Below the pieces are notes generated by a model, which made no database searches, had not been told where the DNA came from, and saw only the letters and a program-made list of their open reading frames with translations. Both the position numbers and the translations under genes were made by a program. 64,000 bases of DNA from Metapseudomonas otitidis. Lineage in GTDB: Bacteria; Pseudomonadota; Gammaproteobacteria; Pseudomonadales; Pseudomonadaceae. This document shows positions 45,158 to 52,974 of this stretch, piece by piece. The DNA lies in contig NZ_FOJP01000019.1 of NCBI RefSeq assembly GCF_900111835.1, positions 62,001 through 126,000 on the forward strand, written 5' to 3'. How positions within the stretch are numbered: position 1 is the stretch's first letter; each line of letters starts with the position of its first letter.

Positions 45158-46219
45158 TCAGAGGCGGATCTGCTCCTGCTGGCGTTCGGCTTCGATCTGG
45201 TCGAAGCAGGCGCGCATGGCTTCCACCAGGCGCGGTTCGAAGTGCCGCCCGGATTGTTCGAGGATGTGGGCCTGGGCACGTTCCAGGTCCCAGGCCTGCT
45301 TGTAGGGGCGGGGGGAGCGCAGGGCATCGTAGACGTCGCAGACGGCGACGATCCGTGCCGCCAGGGGGATGTCCTCCCCGGCCAGCCCGCGCGGGTAGCC
45401 GCTGCCGTCCCACTTCTCGTGGTGGCCGTAGGCGATCTCGGCGGCCATGTCGATCAGCAGCGTGCCGCGCTCCTCGTGGAGGATGCCGTAGCCGATGTCG
45501 GGGTGTTTCATCATGGTCCGGCGCTCTTCGTCGGTGAGGGGGCCGGGTTTGCGCAGGATGTGGTCGGGGATGCCGATCTTGCCCAGGTCGTGCATGGGGG
45601 CGGCGAGGCGGATGGTTTCGCACCAGGTTTCCGACATGCCGATCGTGCGGGCCAGCAGGGCGGCGGAGCGGCCGATGCGCAGGATGTGCTCGCCGGTCTC
45701 GTCGTCGCGGTAGCTGGCGGCCCGGCTGAGCCCGCGTATGGCGGCGCGGTAGCTTTCGTTCAACTGCTCGGTGCGCTCGCGCACCTCTTGTTCGAGGTGC
45801 TCGTTGAGGTGCTGCAGGCACTCGGTGGCCTGTGCCAGGTGCAGGCAGTTGCGGATGCGCAGCAGCAGCTCGGGCAGGTCCAGGGGCTTGGTGACGTAGT
45901 CGTTGGCCCCCAGTTCCAGACCACGGCGGCGGTTCTCCGGGTCGTTGAGGGCGGTGAGGATGATCACCGGGGCCCTTGCCCGATCGCGGTTGGCCAGGGC
46001 CTCGAGGATGGCGAAGCCATCGGGCTGGGGCATGTCCAGGTCCAGCAGGAGCAGGTCCCAGGATTCGCGCTGCAGCCAGTTCAGCGCCTCCGCGGAGTCG
46101 GAAAAGCACACGACGTTGCGCAGCTTGAAGGCCTTCAGGCTGCACTCCAGCAACTTCAGGTTGTGGGCCACATCGTCGACGATGACGACCCGTGCATCGG
46201 AGGGGATCTCGGAAAACAT
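45158..46219 (-). CDS. Response regulator with HD-GYP phosphodiesterase domain
   Basis: 353-residue protein: receiver domain about 9-125 (phospho-acceptor Asp in LLLLDLDMP, Lys in YVTKPLDLP), a short coiled linker, then HD-GYP about 150-345 with MHDLGKIGIPDHIL, HPDIGYGIL, HHEKWDGSGYPRGL and DVYDALRS. All metal ligands look present, so it should degrade cyclic di-GMP when phosphorylated. No histidine kinase is adjacent. The ATG at 46219 gives the receiver a normal N terminus. Confidence 0.93.
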   Translation of the reverse strand: MFSEIPSDARVVIVDDVAHNLKLLECSLKAFKLRNVVCFSDSAEALNWLQRESWDLLLLDLDMPQPDGFAILEALANRDRARAPVIILTALNDPENRRRGLELGANDYVTKPLDLPELLLRIRNCLHLAQATECLQHLNEHLEQEVRERTEQLNESYRAAIRGLSRAASYRDDETGEHILRIGRSAALLARTIGMSETWCETIRLAAPMHDLGKIGIPDHILRKPGPLTDEERRTMMKHPDIGYGILHEERGTLLIDMAAEIAYGHHEKWDGSGYPRGLAGEDIPLAARIVAVCDVYDALRSPRPYKQAWDLERAQAHILEQSGRHFEPRLVEAMRACFDQIEAERQQEQIRL

Positions 46220-46492
46220 CAGGTTGCTCCACGGCCCTTCGAATCGGGGCTTCGCCTGCTGATCATCCCGCCGGCTCGCAGGGCGGTCAGGTAGACCTTG
46301 GTCGCGCCCGGGCCAGCGGTACAGAAGGTATAGGCGGAAAATCCACGGCCATCCGGTCACCGTTTCGCTTTGCAGAGGCTGATTAATGGCTCTTTGATGG
46401 CATGTTGCGCGTGGTTGCAGTGAAAGGGCGCGCACCCCGGCCGCTGTTGGGCGGGCCGGGGCGTAGGAGGTTTCCGACGAATGGCGCGGTTG

Positions 46493-48106
46493 CTAGAGGC
46501 GGAACGAGGACACCACCCGGTTGAGGTCGACGGCCAGGCGCGACAGGTCCTGGCTGGAGGCGCTGGTCTGCTGGGCGCCGGCGGCGGTCTGGGCGGAGAG
46601 GTCGCGGATATTGATCAGGCTGCGGTCCACCTCGCGGGCCACGGCGGCCTGCTCTTCGGCGGCGCTGGCGATCATCACGTTCTGCTCGTTGATGGCGGCG
46701 ATGGTGCGGGAGATTTCCTGCAGGCTCTGGTTGGCGCGCTCGGCGAGTTGGGCGGTGTCGCGGGCCAGTTCGGTGCTGTCCTGCATGGTCTGCACGGAAC
46801 TGGTGGCTTCCTGCTGCAGGCGGCCGACCATCTGCTCGATCTCCAGGGTGGATTCCTGGGTGCGCTGGGCCAGCAGGCGCACTTCGTCGGCCACCACGGC
46901 GAAACCACGGCCCTGCTCGCCGGCGCGGGCGGCCTCGATGGCGGCGTTGAGGGCCAGCAGGTTGGTCTGCTCGGCGATGGAGCGGATCACGTCCAGCACC
47001 TTGCCGACGTTCTGCATCTGCTGCGCGAGGTTTCCGACCCGCTCGGCGCTGGTGTTCACCTCGCCGGCCAGGGCGCTGATGGCATGCACGGTTTCGGTCA
47101 TCTGCCGGCTGCCCTCTCGTGCGGCGGTGTCGGCCTGGCGCGAGGCGTCGAGGGTGATGGAGGCGTTATGGGCGACGCCATCCACGGCAGCGCTCATCTC
47201 GTTGCACGCCGTGGCGGCCTGTTCGATCTCGTGGTTCTGCTGCTGCAGGCCACGGGTGGAGTCCTCGGTCACCGCGTGCAGTTCCTCGGAGGCCGAGGCG
47301 AGCTGGGCGGAGGAGTCGATGATATGGCTGATGGTGCGGCGCAGGCTGTCCTGCATGGCGCGCAGGGCTTCCATCAGTTGGGTGGCTTCGTCGCGGCCCT
47401 CGATGGGGATCGGCCGGGTCAGGTCGCCGGCGGCCACGGTCTGCGCAACGCCCACCGCCTGGGCCAGCGGGTGCACCACGCTGCGCGAAAGCACCACCGC
47501 CAGCACGATGGCCAATCCCAGGGCGCCGCCGAGGATCACCAGCACCAGGAGTTTGGCCTCGTGGTAAGCCGCGCCGCTGGCATCGGCGGCGGTACTCGCC
47601 CCCTGCTTGTTGATCTGCACCAGCGCCTGCAGGGCCTCGGTCATCTTCCCGCCGTGCTGGTTAAGCACCCCATTCACCAGCTGCAGGGCCTGGTCCTTCT
47701 GCCCGGCGTCGAGCATCTCGAAGATCTTCGTCTGGGTGTCCTGGTAAGCCTGGCGGGCGGCGGCGAAGCGTTCGTAGCTGGCTTTCTCCTCCGAGCTGGA
47801 GATCAGCGGGCGGTAGGTCTCTTCCTTGCCGGCCAGCGTGTTGCGTTCGTCCATGACGCGCTGGCGGGTCTGCGGGTTGTAGTCGATGTAGGCCCGCAGG
47901 GTGGCGTTGCGCATCTGCATGGCGCTCATGCCCACGTCTTCCAGGGCGATGATGCTGGGCAGCCAGTTGCTCTGGACCTCCTCGGATTTTTCGTCCATGT
48001 GCCCCATCTGCCACAGCGAGCCGGCTCCCACCGCCAGCAGCAGGAGGACGAGGGCGGCGAAACCGGCGCCGATCCGGGTGGAAACGCGGTAACTGCGAAT
48101 GGACAT
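46493..48106 (-). CDS. Methyl-accepting chemotaxis protein (4HB ligand domain)
   Basis: 537-residue chemoreceptor: TM1 about 12-34, periplasmic four-helix-bundle sensor about 35-185, TM2 about 188-210, HAMP 210-265, and the signalling hairpin with [20 protein letters not shown] and [12 protein letters not shown]. No C-terminal pentapeptide for CheR tethering. Ligand unknown. An inverted repeat CCCCGGCC/GGCCGGGG near 46436-46463 may end the transcript. The start lies 113 bp from a CsoR-type palindrome. Confidence 0.94.
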   Translation of the reverse strand: MSIRSYRVSTRIGAGFAALVLLLLAVGAGSLWQMGHMDEKSEEVQSNWLPSIIALEDVGMSAMQMRNATLRAYIDYNPQTRQRVMDERNTLAGKEETYRPLISSSEEKASYERFAAARQAYQDTQTKIFEMLDAGQKDQALQLVNGVLNQHGGKMTEALQALVQINKQGASTAADASGAAYHEAKLLVLVILGGALGLAIVLAVVLSRSVVHPLAQAVGVAQTVAAGDLTRPIPIEGRDEATQLMEALRAMQDSLRRTISHIIDSSAQLASASEELHAVTEDSTRGLQQQNHEIEQAATACNEMSAAVDGVAHNASITLDASRQADTAAREGSRQMTETVHAISALAGEVNTSAERVGNLAQQMQNVGKVLDVIRSIAEQTNLLALNAAIEAARAGEQGRGFAVVADEVRLLAQRTQESTLEIEQMVGRLQQEATSSVQTMQDSTELARDTAQLAERANQSLQEISRTIAAINEQNVMIASAAEEQAAVAREVDRSLINIRDLSAQTAAGAQQTSASSQDLSRLAVDLNRVVSSFRL

Positions 48107-48219
48107 GACTGGACTCCCCGTCGGTGGACTACCGGGCTATCGGCGGTTGCTCTAGACACTTAAGCCGAGGTTTCCGTGTCTGGCGAATCCGAGGGGCGAG
48201 CGTGTCCGGGACTGATTCT

Positions 48220-48237
48220 CATACCCGCCTGGGTATG
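48220..48237. promoter_or_regulatory. CsoR/RcnR-type operator candidate
   Basis: CATACCC-GCCT-GGGTATG, a perfect 18-bp dyad of the TACCC...GGGTA kind bound by CsoR-family repressors. It lies between the chemoreceptor gene and the divergent CsoR-like gene (150 bp from its start). Confidence 0.58.
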
Positions 48238-48387
48238 GGCCGTGGAAGAGGCCGTATTGCGAGGGAGTTGTCCGCCGAATGGCGTGCGCGGGGTGCTGGT
48301 TGCCGAGCCTGGGCGGCGCTAACATCGGCCCCACGCCCGCCGCTTCGGTGGCCGTGATACCCCCTCCAGCCCTGATGGACACCCACC

Positions 48388-48657
48388 GTGAGCCGAAAGC
48401 GAGACACCACGCCCCAGGAAGCCATGCTCAACCGCCTCGCCCGTGTCGAGGGGCAGGTCCGTGGCCTGCAGGCGATGATCCGCCGTGGCGAGGAATGCGA
48501 AACCATCGCGGTGCAGTTCAGCGCCGCCCGCAAGGCGCTCGACAAGGCCTATCAGGAGATGCTGGCCTGCCTGCTGGAGGAGGCCTTCGCCGAATCCGGC
48601 CAGGATGCCGAGGCCACCCTGGCGCGGGTCCGCGCCATTTTCACCAAGTACACCTGA
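48388..48657 (+). CDS. CsoR/FrmR-family metal- or thiol-sensing repressor
   Basis: 89-residue all-helical repressor (DUF156). LNRLARVEGQVRGLQAMI is the first helix, with the family Cys at C37. The position 25 residues on, normally His, is Leu62; the next ligand position (about 66) is Ala; a second Cys sits at 61. The copper (C-H-C) and formaldehyde (C-H) patterns are thus not met. GTG start at 48388. No transporter or dehydrogenase target is adjacent; the structured repeat begins 23 bp after its stop. Confidence 0.87.
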   Translation: MSRKRDTTPQEAMLNRLARVEGQVRGLQAMIRRGEECETIAVQFSAARKALDKAYQEMLACLLEEAFAESGQDAEATLARVRAIFTKYT

Positions 48658-48680
48658 CGCCCTTTCAGGCGGCTCTAAAG

Positions 48681-48973
48681 GCAATGTCCCGATACTGTTT
48701 GCGGCGCCAAGCCGTTTATTGAGTTCTGTGGATATCACCTGTTTCGCCTTGCCTGGCGAGTTTCTTTTTTCAGTCGCCAAAAAAGAAACCAAAAAGGCTC
48801 GCCCCTGCATACGGCCCGGCTGCGCCGGGTCCCCTCGCTGCATCGTCGCTCCAGGGGCACGCGCTGACGGGCCATCCATGGCCCGACAGCGCTCTCGCGA
48901 CATCCATGTCGCTCAGCCCCTTACACGACGATTCCGCTCGGCCTCCTGAAGGGGCACTGTCCCCACCCCACCA
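48681..48973. repeat. Structured dispersed repeat, copy B
   Basis: About 293 bp, homologous to 43581-43891. Hairpins: 48755-48803 (GGCGAG + TTTCTTTTTT stem), 48815-48829 (CCCGGC-TGC-GCCGGG), 48861-48892 (GCGCTG-A-CGGGCCAT-CC-ATGGCCCG-A-CAGCGC) and 48897-48912 (GCGACATCCATGTCGC). The stems keep pairing although the bases differ from copy A. The rest of the 444-bp gap up to 49101 shows nothing I can name; a 70-codon ORF at 48998 looks spurious. Confidence 0.78.
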
Positions 48974-49101
48974 TCCGGTGCTTGGCAACAGCGCAGTGTG
49001 CGCTCACAAACTGCTCATCCTCTCCAAGTAGAGAGATGGATTGAGGAGGGAAGAGCCACAACAGCAGCTACAAGAAACGAGGCAGTTTTTAGAGGCGCAT
49101 A

Positions 49102-49554
49102 TCAACGCAGGCCCAGGCGCCGGTCCAGGGACCAGGCGCCAGCGCCGCGTCCCACCAGCACCAGCAGCAGGGCCGCCCACGACAGGTGGGTGGACCAGGC
49201 GTCCGGGTAGACGAACACCTCGATCACCAGGGTCATGCCCAGCAGGGCCAGGGCCGACAGGCGCGTGGCCAGGCCCAGCACCAGCAGCAGCGGGAACAGG
49301 TGCTCGGCGTAGGTGGCCAGGTGCGCCGCCAGCTCCGGCGGCAGCAGCGGCAGGGCGTACTCGCTGCGGAACAGCTCGTAGGTGCCGGGGGTGATGCTCA
49401 GCAGCCCTTCCACCTTGGTGCGGCCGGAGAGGAAGAAGACCGAGGCGATCCCCACGCGCACCAGCAGATAGAGAAGGGCATCCGGCAGCAGGCGTTGCAG
49501 GCCGTCGGCCAGGCGGTTCCAGCGTGACGGTCGGGCGGGGAGGGTGATGGCCAT
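49102..49554 (-). CDS. DoxX-family membrane protein of the bufferin operon
   Basis: 150-residue protein with four helices (about 25-42, 70-95, 100-118, 122-140) and the DoxX opening [20 protein letters not shown]. DoxX proteins commonly end MNIO/bufferin operons; their role may be electron transfer or redox support at the membrane. It follows bufC by 12 nt and is the last gene. Confidence 0.88.
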   Translation of the reverse strand: MAITLPARPSRWNRLADGLQRLLPDALLYLLVRVGIASVFFLSGRTKVEGLLSITPGTYELFRSEYALPLLPPELAAHLATYAEHLFPLLLVLGLATRLSALALLGMTLVIEVFVYPDAWSTHLSWAALLLVLVGRGAGAWSLDRRLGLR

Positions 49555-49566
49555 GGGGGCTCCGTT

Positions 49567-50310
49567 TCAATCGAGGGGGGAGAAGGTGCCGAGGGCCATC
49601 AGCCGGCCCAGCAGTTCGGTGAAGTCCAGCGCGGGTTCGCGTACCAGCGCCTGGGCGGCGGCTTCGCCCAGGGGCAGGCCGGCGGCGCAGGCATCGAGGA
49701 AGGCGCAAGCGCCGGGGCCCAGCGCCCGGCTGTGTACGCCTTCGGGCGAGGCCACCAGCAGTGCGCCTTCGCCGTGCCACGGCAGGGGGTCGGGCAGCGG
49801 CAGGCCTTCACGGCTGCAGTGCCAGAGGGTGTGGATCGGCTGCTCGTCGAACCAGCGCCAGCGCGCGCCGGCCGTGGGGCGCAGGCACAGGGCGTCGAGC
49901 GCTGCCGGGTCGTGGCCGGCCAGCCCGGACAGGGTCAGCGCCGGTTCCAGCGGCGCGGTGAACGCCTCCAGCCAGAGCCATTCCAGGCGCGCCACCGGGG
50001 CCAGGTAGGGCAGCTCGCGGGTGGCCGGCAGGCCGTCGAGGAAGTCGGCGAAGCCGGCGCCGTAGTGCACCAGGCGCGCGTCCTGCGGGGGATGCTGCTC
50101 GGCGAAGTGGGCGGCGGCGGCGCGCATCCAGGCTTCGCCCACCAGGCGCTGGACGGCGGGGAAGTTGTCGCACAGGGCATCCACGCAGCCCTTGATCACG
50201 GTGTTGCGGTAGACGGCGAACGCCGGCTGGGCGCTGAGCGCTTCCAGGCCGGGGTGGGGGCGCTGGTAGAGCGCGTCGACGAAGGCGTCCTGGAACTCGG
50301 CGAGCTTCAT
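49567..50310 (-). CDS. bufC: DUF2063 protein, bufferin partner BufC
   Basis: 247-residue protein with an N-terminal DUF2063 domain (about 1-100; [40 protein letters not shown]). DUF2063 proteins are the recognised partner of DUF692/MNIO enzymes and are thought to bring the precursor peptide to the enzyme. The ATG at 50310 overlaps the bufB stop by 4 nt. A longer in-frame ORF to 50454 is rejected. Confidence 0.9.
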   Translation of the reverse strand: MKLAEFQDAFVDALYQRPHPGLEALSAQPAFAVYRNTVIKGCVDALCDNFPAVQRLVGEAWMRAAAAHFAEQHPPQDARLVHYGAGFADFLDGLPATRELPYLAPVARLEWLWLEAFTAPLEPALTLSGLAGHDPAALDALCLRPTAGARWRWFDEQPIHTLWHCSREGLPLPDPLPWHGEGALLVASPEGVHSRALGPGACAFLDACAAGLPLGEAAAQALVREPALDFTELLGRLMALGTFSPLD

Positions 50311-51140
50311 GCCGCCTCCCGCGCACGTTGCAGCTGGGCCTGGGCGCGTGCCCGTTCGGCCAGCAGTTCGGTGAAGGCCGGCAGGTTGTCGTCCCGTTCG
50401 ATCAGCGTCGGACGCGGGCCGATGCGTTGCACCAGGTGGGCGTGCAGGGCCCATACGGCGTCGTCGATCGGGGCGTCGTGGCTGTCGATCAGCAACGGGC
50501 CGTTGGCGTCCTCGCTGTAGCCGGCCAGGTGCAGCTCCACCACGGCTTCGGCGGGGAAGCGGTCCAGGTAGGCGAGCGGGTCGAAGCCGAGGTTGTGGGC
50601 GCTGACGTGGACGTTGTTCAGGTCCAGCAGCAGGCCGCAGCCGGTGCGCCGGCTCAGCTCGGCGAGGAAGTCGATCTCGTCGAAGGCGTGGCCGTCCAGG
50701 CGCAGGTAGTGGCTGGGGTTTTCCACGGCAATGGGGCGGCCCAGGGCGTCCTGGGTGCGCTGGATGTTGTCGGCGATGCGCGTCAGCGCCTCAAGGGTAC
50801 GGGGGAAGGGCAGCAGGTCGGGGTGGTACTGGCCGCGCCAGGCGGACCAGGCCAGGTGCTCGGACACCAGCACCGGCCGCACCCGGTCGGCCAGTTCGCG
50901 CAGGCGTGCCAGGTGCGCCGGGTCCGGCGGGGCATCGGCTGCCAGGGACAGCGACACCCCGTGCAGCGATAGCGGGTGGCGTTCGGCCACCCGCTCCAGC
51001 CAGGCCAGGCGTGGTCCGCCGACCATGTAGTTCTCCGGGTGCACCTCGTACCAGAGCCCCTCGGCCTCGCTGACCAGGGCCTCGGCGAAGTGCGCCGGCT
51101 TCAGGCCGAGGCCGGCGCCCAGGCGGTGGGTGACGGACAT
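50307..51140 (-). CDS. bufB: MNIO (DUF692) multinuclear iron oxidase BufB
   Basis: 277-residue TIM-barrel enzyme of the DUF692/MNIO family. Metal-ligand motifs are visible: [32 protein letters not shown] and ELHLAGYSE, followed by [12 protein letters not shown] enzymes use a di- or tri-iron centre and O2 to modify cysteines of peptide substrates. Its substrate here is the DUF2282 peptide 14 nt upstream. The order bufA-bufB-bufC-doxX is the standard bufferin operon. Confidence 0.94.
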   Translation of the reverse strand: MSVTHRLGAGLGLKPAHFAEALVSEAEGLWYEVHPENYMVGGPRLAWLERVAERHPLSLHGVSLSLAADAPPDPAHLARLRELADRVRPVLVSEHLAWSAWRGQYHPDLLPFPRTLEALTRIADNIQRTQDALGRPIAVENPSHYLRLDGHAFDEIDFLAELSRRTGCGLLLDLNNVHVSAHNLGFDPLAYLDRFPAEAVVELHLAGYSEDANGPLLIDSHDAPIDDAVWALHAHLVQRIGPRPTLIERDDNLPAFTELLAERARAQAQLQRAREAA

Positions 51141-51154
51141 GGTCGGCGCTCCAC

Positions 51155-51436
51155 TCAGCCCTTGATCGGGGTCAGCGAGCCCATGCCGTGGGGCGTCTTG
51201 ATCGAGGTGCAGGTGCCGGCGGGAACGTTCTTCCAGGCGTCGCCCTGGTAGTCCTTCTTCGAGCTACCGGCGCAGCTGGTGCCGGCACCGGCCTTGCAGT
51301 CGTTCTGGCCGGCCATAGCCACGCCGTAGCATTTCTCCATGGCCCCGGCGGGCTTGGCGCTCATGTCGTCGGCGAAGGCGGCACCGGCGAGGGAGGCCAG
51401 GGCGAGGGCGGCGGTGGTGAGGGCGATGGTTTTCAT
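51155..51436 (-). CDS. bufA: Bufferin-type RiPP precursor (DUF2282, BufA1)
   Basis: 93-residue precursor: signal peptide about 1-22 (ending AFA), then a mature region with four Cys (C36 in EKCYGV, C47 in NDCKAG, C55 in TSCAGS, C76 in GTCTS), the conserved DUF2282 pattern. Such peptides are exported and bind copper after cysteine modification by the MNIO enzyme. Good GGAGAG ribosome-binding site at the ATG 51436. The SigF-type promoter 58 bp upstream implies control by the divergent sigma factor. Confidence 0.94.
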   Translation of the reverse strand: MKTIALTTAALALASLAGAAFADDMSAKPAGAMEKCYGVAMAGQNDCKAGAGTSCAGSSKKDYQGDAWKNVPAGTCTSIKTPHGMGSLTPIKG

Positions 51437-51493
51437 GGAATCTCTCCGAAAGGTGGGATGGCCGCGACGCTGCGTCGCCGGCTCGTGAGAGAG

Positions 51494-51519
51494 TTCGTCG
51501 GCCTTGCGGAAACGGTTAC
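51494..51519 (-). promoter_or_regulatory. SigF-type ECF promoter of the bufferin operon
   Basis: On the minus strand GTAACC (51519-51514), exactly 16 nt, then CGAA (51497-51494), with a T before GTAACC. This matches the promoter I recall for Caulobacter SigF-controlled metal-stress genes. Expected start near 51487, giving a leader of about 50 nt before bufA. Confidence 0.82.
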
Positions 51520-51706
51520 AGGGGTTTCGAAAATTTTTTTGCACGCCTGCCAACACCGCACTGGCTGGGCCCTGGAGCGCCTGCGGGCGTGCGCATGCGC
51601 GGGTGTGGAGATTTGCCCAGGCGCCTCCTAACGTATTAAAAACCGCCGCCACGACGGACCCTTGCCTGCCGTTCGTCGCCCCGAGCCACTTTTCCCGACC
51701 CCCGGT

Positions 51707-51732
51707 GTAACCCGACCCGCCCATGTCACGAA
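51707..51732 (+). promoter_or_regulatory. SigF-type ECF promoter overlapping the sigma gene start
   Basis: GTAACC (51707-51712), 16 nt, CGAA (51729-51732), the same element as on the bufferin side. The ATG at 51723 lies inside the spacer, so a transcript from here would begin inside the assigned coding region. Confidence 0.68.
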
Positions 51733-52313
51733 CTGACCCTCAGGCCACCCTGGACCAGCGCGAAGCCGAGCTTCAGGGCTTGCTGCTGCGCGGCATGGCC
51801 GGTGATGCGGCGGCCTACCGGGGCTTTCTCACGGCACTGGGTGGTTACCTGCGGGGCTTTCTCCGCCATCGCCTGGCCAGCCGCCCGACCGATGTGGAGG
51901 ACCTGCTGCAGGAGGTGCTGCTGGCGGTGCACAACGCCCGCCACACCTACCGCGCCGACCAGCCGCTGACGGCCTGGGTCTACGCCATCGCCCGCTACAA
52001 GCTGGCGGACCATTTCCGTGGGTTCGCCCGCCGCGAGGCCCTGCAGGACCCGCTGGAAGACAGCGAGCAGACGCTGCTGGCCGTCGAGGACGGTTCGCCC
52101 GCCGAGGCACGGCGGGACCTGGGGCGGCTGCTCGGGCAACTGCCCGACCGGCAGCGGCTGCCCATCGTCCACGTCAAGCTGGACGGCCTGTCGGTGGAGG
52201 AGACGGCGCGCCTTACCGGGCAGTCCAGCTCCGCCGTGAAGGTGAACATCCACCGGGGCCTGAAGGCCCTGGCGGCCCTGATTCGAGGAACGCAGAACGA
52301 TGAAGACCGATGA
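51723..52313 (+). CDS. ECF sigma factor, SigF-like
   Basis: 196-residue sigma-70 family protein with region 2 (about 35-95; [39 protein letters not shown]) and region 4 (about 130-185; [28 protein letters not shown]). It is followed, with a 14-nt overlap, by an NrsF-type (DUF1109) membrane anti-sigma gene, the ECF16 arrangement. No Shine-Dalgarno precedes ATG 51723; TTG 51780 or ATG 51795 are possible starts for a transcript from its own promoter. Predicted to drive bufA-bufB-bufC-doxX and itself. Confidence 0.9.
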   Translation: MSRTDPQATLDQREAELQGLLLRGMAGDAAAYRGFLTALGGYLRGFLRHRLASRPTDVEDLLQEVLLAVHNARHTYRADQPLTAWVYAIARYKLADHFRGFARREALQDPLEDSEQTLLAVEDGSPAEARRDLGRLLGQLPDRQRLPIVHVKLDGLSVEETARLTGQSSSAVKVNIHRGLKALAALIRGTQNDEDR

Positions 52314-52941
52314 CCTGATCAGCCTCCTGGCTACCGCTGACCCGGGCGTCGACACCGGCGCCCTGGCGCGGCGCATCGGCCTGGCCCTGCTGGGCGGGGC
52401 CCTTGGTGCACTGCTGCTGATGGCCAGCCTGTACGGCGTACGCCCGGACCTGGCGCAGGTGGCCGGCACCCTGCTGTTCTGGGCCAAGCTGGCGCTGCCG
52501 GGCAGCTTGGCGCTGCTGGCGTTGTGGCTGTGCAGCCGCCTGGCGCGGCCGGGGGTGAAGGGCGGAGTGGCCTGGGGCCTGCTGGCCCTGCCGGTGGTGC
52601 TGGTGTGGATCGGTGGTGCCGTGGCGCTGGCCGGCGTGCCCGCCGAGGCCCGGCCCGAGCTGGTGCTGGGCCGCACCTGGCGCACCTGCGCGTTGAACAT
52701 CGGCCTGCTGGCGGTGCCCACCCTGGCGGCCATCACCTGGGCCCTGCGGGGCCTGGCCCCGGTGCGCCTGGGCCAGGCCGGCGCGGCCGCCGGCCTGCTG
52801 GCGGGCGCTACGTCGGCGCTGGCCTACAGCCTGCACTGCCCGGAGATGGGCGTGCCGTTCTGGGGTGTCTGGTACCTGCTGGGCATGCTGCTGCCCACCG
52901 TGCTGGGGGCCGTGCTCGGCCCCCGTCTGTTGCGCTGGTAG
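52300..52941 (+). CDS. nrsF: DUF1109 (NrsF-type) membrane anti-sigma factor
   Basis: 213-residue integral membrane protein with six helices (about 25-45, 55-78, 88-112, 130-149, 158-178, 188-210) and a short cytoplasmic N terminus. Two Cys, C130 and C180, stand where I recall the Caulobacter NrsF metal-responsive cysteines; C78 is a third. It should hold the sigma factor at the membrane until heavy metal or oxidant signals release it. It overlaps the sigma gene by 14 nt. Confidence 0.88.
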   Translation: MKTDDLISLLATADPGVDTGALARRIGLALLGGALGALLLMASLYGVRPDLAQVAGTLLFWAKLALPGSLALLALWLCSRLARPGVKGGVAWGLLALPVVLVWIGGAVALAGVPAEARPELVLGRTWRTCALNIGLLAVPTLAAITWALRGLAPVRLGQAGAAAGLLAGATSALAYSLHCPEMGVPFWGVWYLLGMLLPTVLGAVLGPRLLRW

Positions 52942-52974
52942 GGCGCCTTCGGGGAAGAGGCGCCCGCCAGGGGC

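Noticed and set aside
48998-49210. 70-codon ORF after repeat copy B
   Set aside because: Overlaps the 3' end of the DoxX gene on the other strand, has no family match and no good ribosome-binding site.
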